A DNA stretch of 64,000 nucleotides from Metallyticus violacea (lineage: Eukaryota > Arthropoda > Insecta > Mantodea > Metallyticidae), in assembly GCA_030762175.1 (NCBI GenBank), contig CM060838.1, positions 15,878,001 through 15,942,000 of the forward strand, written 5' to 3'. Below, piece by piece: positions 37,171 through 49,319 of the stretch. The notes under the pieces were generated by a model. That model ran no database searches and was not told the DNA's origin. It worked only from the letters and a program-made list of their open reading frames with translations. The position numbers and the translations under genes were made by a program. Every line of letters begins with the position of its first letter. Position 1 is the stretch's first letter.

Positions 37171-38697
37171 TCTAGGGGGTTAGGAGGGCGCAAATCAGTA
37201 CTCAGTATTTGATTGCCAAAGACTAATGATTTGAGGTGTTAATGGTGTCCTTGTTTACCACAAAATTCACGTTACTGGTTTCCTTATGTTATCTGAACAA
37301 AATGGTTAATATTTAGCTTATGTGTATTTTGAATTTATTGTCTTGTCAAGTGGATCAAGTAATTCTGTCTACATTTATTGCATTTTTAAGTCAGGAAGAG
37401 GGACTTTGTATATTTCCTTCAAATGTTCGGCATTTCAGCAACCACTGTTAAGTGACAAATGAGATGAAACTAAGCATAGTCGCTAAAGCTTGATGGTGTT
37501 GTTTAAAAAAGTATCCCCTGCATTCATTTAAGCTACCCTCTCCCCTGAAAAAATACATAAATCGTTTGAAAAACACAGAATCAAAACTCAGAATACAAAT
37601 TTCTCCTATTAAGATCGATATAGCATGATTTTTAAGTGAAATGTATTATAAATATTCTAATGCAGTAATTTAAATGTTATGTTGTAACATTAACTGTTAG
37701 TTACTATTAATATTAATGTTTATATACTTTTAATGTAATATTATTATAATTATATAAGGACACAGCAGAATAAAAGGACAAACATCTAAAGAATGTACAT
37801 TTATAGCCTTGTGAATGTTGTAAAGTTTGTTAAACAGCGATGAACAACTTAAAAAAATATGGAGAATGCAAATTTTGAATTTTAAACTTAGTGCTAAATC
37901 ATACAGGTCCTCGACAGGTAGAGATCTTTAAAAGGGAGTTCGCGTTTAAGGGAGGTAAGAACTGCAGATTTACATCTTTAAGGTTAGAGGTTAACCGTTA
38001 ACAAAACATAATTTCTTATATTATAAACCTTTAATTTCACCATTAAACTTGAATTCCTCAACTTCAGGTTCCACATGTGCAGCTGGTCAACATTTTCCAA
38101 CAACCAGCTGGCAGTGACTTGCCTTCGGTAAACTGATAAAACTTCACATGTATGCTCTGGACTCTTGTTCATAAAATACGGGCTATCTTGTTCACACAAA
38201 CACAGGGTAAATGAATGGCAAGTTTCCAAATATATTATATCAGATTCATTTTGTATAAACAAAGCATTATGTTTAGTGCAAAAATATTACGTTATTGCAT
38301 CTCACGGAAAATAATAGCTCTTTATTCTAACATTTATTAATATGATGAAAAGGAGCATGATAGTTGCAGTCAACTATCAACTAACCTGACTGATTATATA
38401 TAACATAATTCATATAAAGAACGTCTTGTCCTTCCGGATGAAAATTTGCTCCTATAGGATCGAACTTCCCAGATCAGATACAACATAAAAACTGAACAGT
38501 AAAATGTTGGAACATTTCACATTTTGACAAGCGGGGTATTTCTGAAAAGAAACGCACTTAATTTTAGTTACCTAGCTCGTGGGACTTTTACATCAATCTG
38601 TTAATATCTTCCTAAGTATCTGCTAAATTTTCTGTTCAGTTTTGTAAGCCGAGTTGACTTTTGGATCGATGTGCTGCCAATGCTAAAATATGACACA
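37171..38697. other. Unassigned AT-rich sequence
   Basis: A stretch near 37850-37885 resembles those near 3900 and 45825. No gene recognised; the 92-codon frame at 37984-38262 has no motif. Confidence 0.5.
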
Positions 38698-38709
38698 TTT
38701 AACTACCGT

Positions 38710-39005
38710 TTTTTTTTTTTTTTGAGTAGTGTTTAACGCCCGTTTTTACTACTGAGGCACCACAGGCGGTGGACACTGGTGATACATGTAATGAAATGAT
38801 AATTTGGGAAAGGATTTATTTTTTTTTTTTAAGGAAGGAAGCGTTCCAGGCCTAAGTTTAGGTACCTCCCCGGCATTTGCCAGTTATGAAGACTGAGGAA
38901 AACCTGGAAAAAACCCCAGTCAGGGAGGACGGTCCTGGCGGGATTCGAACCGCAGACCTCCCGCTCACGAGTCCGTGCCTTAACGACCTCGGCCACCCGT
39001 GGCGG
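38710..39005 (-). mobile_element. SINE-B copy, full length, with 12-bp target duplication
   Basis: The minus-strand copy has an intact head (CCGCCACGGGTGGCCGAGG, B box GGTTCGAATCCC) ending at 39005. The body contains GGTACCTAAACTTAGGCC and the tail carries a T-run in plus orientation. Direct repeats TTTAACTACCGT lie at 38698-38709 and 39006-39017. This is one of the best-preserved SINE-B copies. It lies just outside the transposon that starts at 39095. Confidence 0.95.
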
Positions 39006-39094
39006 TTTAACTACCGTGTCATCTATAAGGAACACTGGGCCGAAACTGTTACTGTATGTATTTATTCTCACTTTATAACAGATTTAACTGTGTA

Positions 39095-40666
39095 CAGTGA
39101 GGTTATTTGAGTTGCGGGTCATCTCAGCGCAGCTGCTTACGGGGGAAGTGCAACCGCCGCAACAGGAAAAAGAAAGGCAGAGTCGCCGTGCCTAAGTTAG
39201 TATTTTTATTTTAGTATTTATATTTTTACCGAAATCATAAAATAATGCCTAATTCAAAACTGGTATTAATAAAAAGTCAACCTATTTTATAAGAGATGTT
39301 GAAAATGATGCCCCTCGGTGGCAGAGTACATTGCTGACATCTGCATAGAAAATTTCCATAAGCTCAACAGGTGTGATTTTAGCACTTCTTCTCCTACAGT
39401 TTCTTTTAGATCCTCTATTGTAAACGGGTTATTCTGATACAATTAGTTTTTAAGTTTCCCCACAAGTAAAAACAACAAGGGGTCAGAGCAGGACTACTGG
39501 ATGGTCCCAACTCACTAGTAATTTTTTTCTCTAAAATCTCCGGAGTACAACTACGTGATTAGTGAGTAATGTGTGCAGTAGCAGAGTCCTGCTTAAAAAA
39601 AAAAAGAAAAACAAAACAAAAACGACATTCAATTTGTTCGAATGACCCTTCGAAATCTTTCACCTATGATACTACCGCCACGGGTGGCTGAGGTCGTTAA
39701 GGCGTGGACTCGTGAGCTGGAGGTCTGGGGTTCAAATTCCATCACGGCCGTCTTTTCTACTGAGCTTTGTCCAGGTTTTCCTCAATCCCCATAAATGTCA
39801 AATGCTGAGAGGTATACTAAAACTTTGGCCTGTAACGCTTCTGTCCTTTAAAGAAAAAAAGTATTTCCCAATTTATTATTTCATCTCATGTATCACCAGT
39901 ATCCACCACCTGTGATGCCTCAGTGTTAAACACTATCGAAAAAATATTGATAGTGGCTTAAAAATATAGACCTTATTATTTTGTGTGCATTAAAACTGCA
40001 CCATAAAGCAATTTTTTTTTTTTTCAGGATGAAGTGGGTCTTCATGTTCACCTCAGTATTAGGTATTTTGTGAGATTACGTGGCCATGCAATTCGAACCA
40101 ATATAAATTCTGTCAGCAGCAACAATCTCCAGTTCCATTTACAGAATTGAACTATAAGTCGTGAGATCCCGTGGTTACACTTCAAGAACTACAATAATTT
40201 TATACGATTTTAATGTTCAGTAATTTAGTATCATTTCTTGCTGAGAATTTTAACACACTCATTTCCTGAGCAAGCCGAGGGAGAGATTTTATTCTGCTGT
40301 GTTTGGAGTCGGTCACCTAACTTTGCTTTCGTAAGAACAAAGCAGTTCGCATCACGTTTCTAATCATCGAGAGATCCTGTTTCTCAACATTTTAACAAGC
40401 TAGCGAACAGCATCTCTAATCTGGAATCGTCTTACCTCCTCTCTGCAAGAACCCGTCTTCATATCTGTATGTACGTAAAAATCGGATCTCATAAAAAGTG
40501 ACTTAACGAAGAACAATTAGGGTACAATACACACAATGAAAGCACACGAACACACAATCACTTACTGAAAAGGCCTCTCTTAACTAATCACAGGCTGCTA
40601 CCTTCACATGCATTTTCCCAGTACGCAGCCGCGCTCTGCCGGCCCGCAACTCAAATAATCTCACTG
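39095..40666 (-). mobile_element. CAGTGAGG-type DNA transposon with a nested SINE
   Basis: Terminal inverted repeats CAGTGAGGTTATTTGAGTTG (left) and CAGTGAGATTATTTGAGTTG (right, on the minus strand) are both flanked by TA, the usual Tc1/mariner-superfamily target. The transposase reads on the minus strand. An N-terminal EEVRRFQIRDAVR segment is near 40400-40440. An ELHGHVISQNT...EDPLHP segment is near 40040-40110, matching the LDGHVNSQN.RYW..ENP block. GPSSSPALTPCCFYLWGNLK is at about 39440-39500, and a C-terminal GHHFQHLL is near 39300. In the C-terminal block the usual PDLTPCD reads PALTPCC, so both aspartates are lost. Stops break the frame. The SINE-B copy at 39675-39945 interrupts it. 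Confidence 0.88.
39675..39945 (+). mobile_element. SINE-B copy nested in a DNA transposon
   Basis: Head CCGCCACGGGTGGCTGAGG with B box GGTTCAAATTCC, body CCTCAATCCCCATAAATG, and tail ending GTGTTAAACACTATCG. It runs opposite to the host transposase and postdates that element. No convincing target duplication was found. Confidence 0.9.
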
Positions 40667-41555
40667 TATAACTAAAACATTTATTAAATAAACTAGTTTG
40701 TACGGTAAAGATAAGTTTGCAATACTGTGCGAAGTATTTTAAAAAGTAGTCAACAAGCATATTTTATAACGATTATAATTATTGCAATAAATTTAAGAGT
40801 AATATCCGAGTGAACTTCATAACGTTATTCCACTAATTAAGAAATTAAATTCTGAATAGAGTCACCGAAAACCATTGAATACATTAACTAATAAAATATT
40901 AATCAAAGTGAGTACATCTGCTTATACCTGATTGTTTCCCCATTGTTAAATGTTATTTGTTTGAGCTCTGCTGATCTATTTATTTACTTTTTTATTCTGT
41001 CTTGTTGTCAATGCATAATATTGGTCATAGGCTTAAGAGTACATTAAACGAAAATAAAGGCAGTAGAGTTTCTATTTCGGAGGATTGTAACGCGAGTTAA
41101 AATCGTATCTGGGCTAGTGGTCATCTACCGCACTGCATACGTTTCCTTTTCATTTATTTAAGTCGTAACGCTGTCATTGTGGCTACCAAAATACAAATGA
41201 GGGTCGTCTTAAAGCGCCGCGAGAGAGGCAAACCCAACTGTGCAAGGGAAGGTGCAAAATGTAACTTAACTTAATTATCCCAACTCTCGCAAGTCTCAAC
41301 CATGTGCGTTGCTACTTTATATGCTTTGAAAACGATTACACGTGCACCTAGGAAATACATGAAGACAATGCTACGTGTTCAACTCATTTTATAACGCAGT
41401 GTTAATTCTAGAGAAGCTCTACGCTTTTCTGTCGCTATTGTTTAGTATTTACCTGTGTTCCATCGTCGTCCATAGTACTAGATCATCCGAATCTAGATGC
41501 GTTGTATTGCAAAATCGTTTTGTGACCTGATTCATTTCTTACATATCGTTCGTTA
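40667..41555. other. Unassigned sequence
   Basis: Nothing recognised. A less AT-rich stretch near 41205-41300 has no open frame of note. Confidence 0.5.
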
Positions 41556-41557
41556 TA

Positions 41558-41685
41558 CGAGGGTAGATCCATAAGTTTCCGGCCTTGCCGATAAGGGTTA
41601 TCACCTTCACAAAAGCCTTATCTGGTGTCATACCTTATCTTTAAGTAAATAATTGCACCTATATCTCCCGCTCTACTGTGTTCAG
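41558..41685 (+). mobile_element. Solo 5' end of the mariner family found at 51161-52367
   Basis: After a TA, the sequence CGAGGGTAGATCCATAAGTT matches the 5' terminal repeat of the larger mariner. Similarity continues through AAGGGTTATCACCTTCACAA and GTCATACCTTATCTTTAAGT to about 41685. The transposase and 3' end are missing, so this is a deletion remnant. Confidence 0.8.
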
Positions 41686-42650
41686 TTGTTCAGATATAGT
41701 TGCTATGTATTAATAGTATTGGTTACTATTGGCAATCGGTAGTGGGTTATCTTCTTAGGGTAGTAAGTAAAAGTGATGGTTTAGCAACAAGCAACTAAAA
41801 ACTATGACATCATTCCTTAAATAAGTATTACACTTTCATACCTCTTTTTGTAAGATCGTGTCTTTTTCACTGTTTACACGCCTCTTAGTTCAGTAATTCT
41901 AGTTCTGTTCTGTTATAATTACTTGAGGCAGTAGTGCAAGCTTAAACAAATGTAGCCTATATTTAGAAAAATTAAATTTAATATTACAATTCGTTCAATA
42001 CTGAATATTAACTGAACAGTTAAGATGTTCTTGTTATTTCTCGAGATATACAACTATTGCATCTTCGGAAGTTGGCAGAATGTCCTTTCCGTTATGCAAA
42101 ATCTTGCGGCGAACTTAATTTTAGTGTACAACAAAAACAAAACGTCTATATTGCCGTAGAAACGACATGTAAAACGCTCTTAAAGGATAAAATGAGATTT
42201 ATTGAACAAATACATGCAATATTTAAAAATTAAAAAAAAAATATTTAAATAAAGATGTCTAAAAATAGACTGCAATACAGTTAATGCATTAAGTGCATTA
42301 TACATCTCGCTTCGTTTGTTTTTAAAAAGTTTTCTAGAATCTCTTATTGTGCACATAACACACTAGTTGAGTCACAAAGTACTTCTTGAGTAATAGCGAA
42401 CCACGTGCAGCATTTGCTGTTTCTTATACTTGACACGAAATCTTTTTTTATAAACAGAAAGCAAATTTTACGTTTGCCTCAATGTTATATATATTTTTAA
42501 TAGTAGAACAGCAACATAAGTAGAGTACTAAATATGGCATGTGAATATTAATATCAATGATATATGTAGATCGTGCGTGACAAATTCCGGACTCTCTCGG
42601 GCGTAAACTTGTCCTCGACTGATTACTAAATAGCTCTTAGTATGCACTTC
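41686..42650. other. Unassigned AT-rich sequence
   Basis: No gene or repeat recognised. Confidence 0.5.
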
Positions 42651-42662
42651 ATCATTAACATA

Positions 42663-42966
42663 GTCGGTCCTGGTGGTGTAGTGATAACCATATTGGCCTC
42701 CTAAAACCAAGATCGCGGGTTCAAACCCGGCCAGGATCGATGGATTTTTTCGGGTCGTAAAAATCCTAAGTATGGCTTCCTTCGGAAGGGAAGTAAAGCC
42801 AAGGGACCCATTTCTTACATTTACGGCACGATTAAGAACCTCAAGCCTGAAAGAAGAGGCCTCTGAGCAAAATTTGTCGGCCGTTTCACGCTCTGAATAC
42901 TCGTAGAATGGGACTTGTTGACCTGAGGTGTTAAAGAACGTTCACAAATAAACCAAATAAAAAATA
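42663..42966 (+). mobile_element. SINE-A copy, full length, with 9-bp target duplication
   Basis: Head GTCGGTCCTGGTGGTGTAG (42663 on), B box GGGTTCAAACCC, body CTTCCTTCGGAAGG, tail ending AATAAACCAAATAAA. Perfect direct repeats ATTAACATA at 42654-42662 and 42967-42975 mark the ends. Confidence 0.95.
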
Positions 42967-42975
42967 ATTAACATA

Positions 42976-43431
42976 TATTAATCATAAGGCTATTAATACT
43001 ATGGGTAGTGGAATTGACATGAATTGTCAGTTCTTCTTTACATTGTTTCTTGAGGATCACTTGACCAGCCATTTTTATTAAGACAAAATAAACCAGCACT
43101 TGCTTGAGTGACTTTTCTCTTGCAAAGAATAGCCTCTCTCCCTTCTTGACAGTGACCTTACGTGTTGCTGCATGAATACTTGGTTTATGAAGAGCGAAAT
43201 CACAAAGTTTGCTATTCTTCATAAAATATTATCTTGAGTAGGTGACAAGACGAAACAACCTTGAGTTTACTCATCTTTAGACCGAACTTGCTAACAATTT
43301 TATTACGCATTCAAAAGTATATATAATTATTGATATTTTGCAGTTTATGGGTCGGTAATGTCAGACCGAATTATGAGAAATAAGTCCTCTTACCTTTGGA
43401 AATTATACCTTACACTGAAGTCAGATCGTCA
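42976..43431. other. Unassigned sequence
   Basis: The 84-codon minus frame at 42968-43222 is lysine-rich (VTVKKGERLFF) but has no known motif. Coding potential is undecided and I do not call it a gene. Confidence 0.4.
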
Positions 43432-43442
43432 CATTTAATTAT

Positions 43443-43724
43443 ACCGCCATGGGTGGCCGAGGTCGTTAAGGTGCGGACTCGTGAGCGGGAGGTCTGGGGT
43501 TCGAATCCCGCTAGGACCGTCCTCCCTGACTGAAGTTTGCTCCAGGTTTTCCTCAGTCCTCATAAATGGCAAATACCGGGGAGGTACCCTAAACTTAGGC
43601 CTGGAACGTTTCCTTCCTTAAAAAAAATCCTTTCCTAATATATCATTTCGTTTCATGTATCATCAGTGTCCACCCCTGTAGTGCCTCAGGAGTAAAAACT
43701 GGCGTTAAACACTATTAAAAAAAG
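43443..43724 (+). mobile_element. SINE-B copy, full length, with 11-bp target duplication
   Basis: The head starts ACCGCCATGGGTGGCCGAGG, with B box GGGTTCGAATCCC. Body GGTACCCTAAACTTAGGCC, tail GGCGTTAAACACTATTAAAA. Direct repeats CATTTAATTAT lie at 43432-43442 and 43725-43735. Both Pol III boxes look functional. Confidence 0.95.
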
Positions 43725-43735
43725 CATTTAATTAT

Positions 43736-46700
43736 TATAAGTGCAGCTGGTATCAACTTTATCTTATCTGAAAATATCAATCTACTCGACCAAATTTCTT
43801 GTCTCAAAATCACCGCACAAGATATTCTATGTTCGCTTTCTCATCCAGTTGGAGGTGTTTTATTTAATGCATGCAACTAATATCAAACAATTTCGATTAT
43901 CTCTGTGCGCCTGTGCCGCTCATCCGCATTGCACTCAACATACGCTAAAAGGGAAAATTTATAAAGATTCGGATTTCAGGATGTTTTGGGGTGGCGGTAA
44001 AGTAGCTCCAGAAATTAGCAAATGACTTACATTGTTTAGCGTTGTTTATTATTACGTTAACAATGAACCGTTTCAAATTGTATCAACGCTGTTTTAATTC
44101 TCCTGAACGTAATCCTATTTTATGTATAATTCCATAAAATATGCCATATATTAATAATACAGTGCTGATTAAGTAAACAATGGGCCAGAGAAGAACCTGC
44201 TTTTTAAAGAAACGTTTGAGTCAGTTTTTATTTAGCGGCCACATGTGAAGTAAAACATGTTTTTTTTTTTTTTTTATGAATTTAACTAGTAGTATTTGGT
44301 AATTTATCTACCTGAATATGAAAGAGAACTATGAGTACGTTAAAATAGCTCTGTTGAGAAATGGTCAAATGTACAGTCTCAGCTCAGTACAGGTCTGGCA
44401 TTTGCGGCAGTATTTTTAATTTTAGTACTTTGGGATTGGGTTTGGATTCGTTGTGGAGAAGGAGGTGATCGAGTTTCATAAATGGATTGGTATCTCAGGG
44501 GTGATTGGTCGAACCTCCATTCAATACCGCCACCTGGTAATGTTTTGTGTTCGGCTGTAAGCTCATTTTATTAACTGAACGTTTTTGTGATACGCTATCA
44601 TAGGGAAAGGAGATAATAAAAAAAAATTAATATAACACTCGTAGTTCCAGTTTTCACCATTTATTATTCGCTTTTTCTCACACTTCTCCCACTCACTTCA
44701 GCCCCAACTAACTACTAGCAGATAACAAGTAATAAACAAGCATTCTATAGTCCATTACAATACTTTTATTAATTTGACCGTCCGCCGGTCTTATGTGCCA
44801 TAAACGCCTTCAACATAACTTTCTAAAGGTCACGTCCTACACAAATCTTCCTCTTGCTGGGCTTTTATGCTAATTTATATCGTTGCGCTTTCATTGGTTA
44901 TCTATAAATAGCAAAATCTTAAGTTTTAGATTCTTGACTTAAATAATACATTAAAAGAGAGCCGTAACAGAGGTTTTATGATTCCATATGGATATTTATT
45001 GCCTGAGCTTTCCCTGCACTGTTAACAAACGAATCATTCATCCTTTCCAAATTCTTGAGATCGCGTTTTGTTCATTATCCGGTTGTTGTCACGGTTCTAT
45101 TGACCTGAAGTAACATTACAAAAATATCCTGTTATTCTAAAAGGTTACAATGCTTGCCTTTTCGGGTAAACCTTCCTTTGTATTTGTATTTTGCTTTCTT
45201 TCTTATTCTTGTAAACAACATGTGTAAACCATATGTCTAAGGCCTTTTTGTGTTTATATTATATATAAATATTATTTCTAAACGTGCCTGGGATCGATGC
45301 TAGACAATAATTGTCTCACATTGGAAGATATAGAACGTTTGGAAAGTGCTCATTTGAGCCTAGAAACTGCCTGGTTTGGACAGCGTCGTTCGATTATGTA
45401 TTTACTCACAGGAAGGGAAAAATGCCGAAAGAGATTCATGATTACAGCTTATGGTGAAACTCATACTATGAAGTCGAATTTTAGAGCAAGTAGTTTTAAG
45501 TGAAGTTCATTTAACATGGCTCTCTCACACTAAGTGACCTGTAGAAGTAACTCCCTGAAAAATGTGTAAGCAAGTTGATTTAGTTTCGGCAGTTAGATAA
45601 ATTATGTTTCACAAATAGTATAAAAAATTGGCGTTTCGGCAGGTACAGTTTGGCACATAATTAATAAAAAAATCGGCGTGTCCCAATTAGTGCAAGATTG
45701 CTGCTGCTCTTCTACAATGAGCGTTGCACATGCAGCAGAACGCAGTTTGTCATCCAAGATGCACTCTATAGTCACGTGTGTGTGTGTGTATTTAAATTTT
45801 GCAAACCAGTGGTGATTAACTTTAAAAAATATACAAGATACAAATTTTGGATTTTAAATTGTTGGTTAAACATTTCGGGACCGCAGACAAAAAAGTTTGA
45901 GAACTATTGTTCTGGATGTTCTGCGCATTATAGTATCTTTCTTGTGGCGTAATACTCAATGTTGGGTTGGAATTTCTTTCATTTGAATACAATGATGGTA
46001 AACAACATAAATTTATTCACAACAGTAATAGATAAATCTGGGTTCATTGTGATTAGTTTGTTATTTGGATAATGACTTATTAAAGTAGTTCTTTATGCTT
46101 ATTGAATTATTTTCCCTGTAGTGGGTGACTGTATTTCTTGGCTTAGTAAATCACCCTTTTATTACTATAAATATCACAGTGGGTTAGTATGTGTGGCTGA
46201 TATTTAGAATTATTCAATATTTATGCCATGAACTTTAGAGAAGCAATAACCTGGATGGTCGATTTGAAATTATATAGCAATAACTGCCTTATTGATGCCT
46301 TTATTTTTAATTATCTTAATTACATCAGTGAATTAATTTTTGTTTCTCTTGCGCTAATGTTTGTCGTAGTCGAGCGTTCTTAAACAACATTCACAATTCT
46401 TTTTATCCATTCAAATTAGTTTTACGTTCAGCTTTTGGTTTTTAAAAACTCAATAAACTCACCAATTGCGAGTTTAAATCGCCGTTGTGTAGGAATTGAA
46501 GATACCAGCTCTTTTACTCCAAAGCTTCCCTTCTGTATTGCATTATGACTACAGCGACCGCCCGCTTGTTGTATTAGAGACTATGACAACCAATGTCATA
46601 ATCACTTTCTATGTTAAATAGTAACGTCTCCATTTCGAATATAATGAATTCGTTATGTTTAATTTTATATGGTGGATAAAAAGACTGCACAATTATCATA

Positions 46701-48482
46701 GCAACAAGTAAAAGAGGAGGACCAACTGTCACGCTCAAGCAGAGCGCTTTATGGACCAGGTTAATGCTGTAAAAATGTGTCTCTCTTGCGCATTTATAAC
46801 AACGCCACTGTAATTACATACGGCGTCAATGTTTCCGCATGCTTTAGAGTATAATAACCCTTTCTGAACCAATCTACTTGCGGGAAGTATTCTAAAACAT
46901 GTGCCTGCCTTCCCCAAAAATTCTCTTTCTGTGTTTTCTTCACAAACGTTAACCTACAGAATGTTGATGACAACTCATTTTTCAAGGCCTGGCATTTTTC
47001 AGAAGGGGACAAAGGAAGATGCGGCGTTGGTTGTGCAAGGGAAAAAAAATTCCTCAAAAGAACGAGAAGCTTAACAAAATATAAAAGAGTGCCGCTTGAA
47101 AGTAAAATAAGCTTTCCTCTGGTTTTCATGCTCTCGTGATTAAGCAAGGTACCGCTCCGCATAGTTAATGAATACAAGTTAATTATCGCGTAACTAGGTG
47201 CAAGAAGTTCCTTTAGTGGTGTCCATCGGTCAGCTTTTATAAAAGTGTGTAACATCCGTGAAGTACTAAACATGTTTGCGCAAAATTTAATAACCAATGA
47301 GTAAACAAAAAACTGAAAATGTGGTTTCCTCTACAAAATAACCTACATCTAAAGCAAGCTTTCATGTTTTAACGGAAAGGAAATTTACCTTTTTACGAAT
47401 GTCACATAATTTGTCTTCGTAGTAGGCAATTGGCCCACTTTTAAAGCTACTGAGCGCTAATTTCATTCCCCTATTGACCTCATGCCCCTTTTTATTAACC
47501 AAGACATACACTAAAAATAATCACTCTAATTTAATATGAGCCTTTTAGCCTATCGTCGAATTATTATAAATAAAATATGATAATAAAGTAAAACAGTTTA
47601 TACTACAAAAAGGATTAATATATAAAGTAGAGGAAATAAATAATCCCAGTTCGATAATAGACAAAATCATAAAAATTATCATAAAAAATAACCTCTCACC
47701 TACAGTGTGTAAGAAACCCATATTAGGGCCACATTTGAAGGTACCACGTTAGAAAATATTAATATCTGCATCTTGAATTCCGTTGGTAGCATCTACATGC
47801 ATATATACAGAAAATATGTTGTTCACATATAATTGCATAAAGAAGGCTATGTGTAGAAGATTGTGATATGTTCAACATGTTCAGTTAGATCGTTTGCAAA
47901 AGTGGTCATTTACCTCTATCTTGGACACCGCGTTAGTCTGGACACTTTTATTGAACTCTAGATATTCAGGTTAGAAAGATTTTACTATAACTGTTTTGCA
48001 GCAATTAATGTATGAAACAGAGAGAGCAGATTTAGATTCTTCTGTGCTGAAATTAATAGGATATGCGTCTATGAACATGTGCAAAAGTATCTCAGAGGCT
48101 CTAATACCCATTAGAAAACCAGCGTTTATTTTTTAATTTTGTTATTGTTCAGAAAATATACATAAAATAATTTGAATATTTATATTTTGAAATTCTTGCT
48201 AAGGCGAATGGAAAATATAGAGTTTAGCCTATAAGAGTTATTCAACACACAACTTACAAAAATAGGGTTATTAGTTTGTTGTTCATAAAGAAGATGAAGG
48301 TTGCTTTCTTCAGTTTGAATCCGCGAGCATTCCATCAAATTCAATTCAGTAGATTAGACTCCTGCAGGCATCGAAATGGTGCCACAAGCGTTATAAATGA
48401 AGTTACGTTAGTAAACTTTGCATTGCAAATGTCTTTTAAAACATAGAGTAATTTCAAATATGATAAACCTCTAATTAGGTTT
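43736..48482. other. Unassigned 4.7-kb tract
   Basis: This is the longest stretch without a recognised family. The longest frame is 46794-47297 on the minus strand (167 codons), with no domain, signal peptide or splice context. The 94-codon frame at 43741-44025 and the 68-codon frame at 45297-45503 are likewise unrecognised. A (GT)n run lies near 45777-45790. A possible hAT-type end near 45870-45909 is listed separately. Confidence 0.45.
45809..45909. mobile_element. Possible hAT-type miniature element or end fragment
   Basis: On the minus strand from 45909 the sequence begins CAATAGTTCTCAAAC followed by TTTTTTGTCTGCGGTCCCG. This resembles the common hAT terminus CAGTGGTTCTCAAAC with two transitions. 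At the other side, 45809 begins CAGTGGTGATTAAC. No 8-bp target duplication is visible, so the call is tentative. Confidence 0.3.
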
Positions 48483-48501
48483 CCTCTCTCTCTCTCTCTC
48501 T
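48483..48501. repeat. (CT)n microsatellite
   Basis: A short uninterrupted CT run. Confidence 0.95.
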
Positions 48502-48774
48502 GGGAGACCACGGGGAATATCTTGCACGGAATTAATCTCTGCAGAGGCTCTCTTCGTAAAATGAATTGTAAATTTAAGTGTAATGAAGGGGGTAAGAAGG
48601 AAAGACTTAATAAATACTATATATCGATCGCTCTGAATCTCTGGCAGTCAAAAGAGGCTCTTGACTGGGTGCAGTTAAACTTGTTCCTATTCAGATCGTG
48701 TATATGAGGGGGAGCTATTTAAGATACTGTGATTAGTTCTTTGGCACTCTATTTCTGACTGCATTATTTATTGA

Positions 48775-48960
48775 CCGCACAAAGTGTCCTCGAGGGAATC
48801 TGGTTCTGCATTTTCCTTGAAAATTTCTGTCCATCTTCTTCTGGGTCTGCCTTGTGTCCTTTTTCCTATCCGGGATCTATTGTCCTGCATTCTTACGACG
48901 AGACCGCCCCATTCCCTTTTGCTTCTGGTAGCTATTTGTGCGATGTCTGTTGACTTGTAC
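48775..48960 (-). mobile_element. LINE 3' coding fragment
   Basis: On the minus strand, TDIAQIATRSKREWGGLVVR, MQDNRSRIGKRTQGRPRRRW and TEIFKENAEPD follow in order. This is the same C-terminal segment seen at 25078-25510, although several residues in the middle are lost (DNRWTYK... shortened to DNRSR). No target duplication or poly(A) tail was found. It is a short relic of the same LINE family. Confidence 0.8.
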
Positions 48961-49315
48961 TATATATACGTGCAGCGTTACTGTTGATCTGACCTGACCC
49001 GGGGAACACTCATACACCCACTTGGTGATAAACAGCAGTAATTGCATAATAATACTGCTTCTATAATGCATTTCCTTTTAACTGCATAAAGCAATTCTGC
49101 TTCGCTCTCTAAAAGATATCATGAACTAAAAAAAATATATGTACATGATGTTATATCATAATATAACATAAGGTAATCGTATCCCTGACAATAAAAATCA
49201 ACAGATAGAGCACTGAGTGCAATAGTTCATGTTTCGTCTTCCTTTAAATCACAGAAATGGATGATTTCAGGTAGAATGAATTGAACATTATTGACTTTTA
49301 TTGGTAACTAGTCTA
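48961..49315. other. Unassigned sequence
   Basis: Nothing recognised. Confidence 0.5.
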
Positions 49316-49319
49316 TCAA

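Noticed and set aside
38877..39110. 77-codon frame beginning MPVMKTEENLEKTPVREDGP
   Set aside because: This is SINE-B sequence read on the antisense strand. The same peptide type appears at every SINE-B copy (for example 7180-7362).
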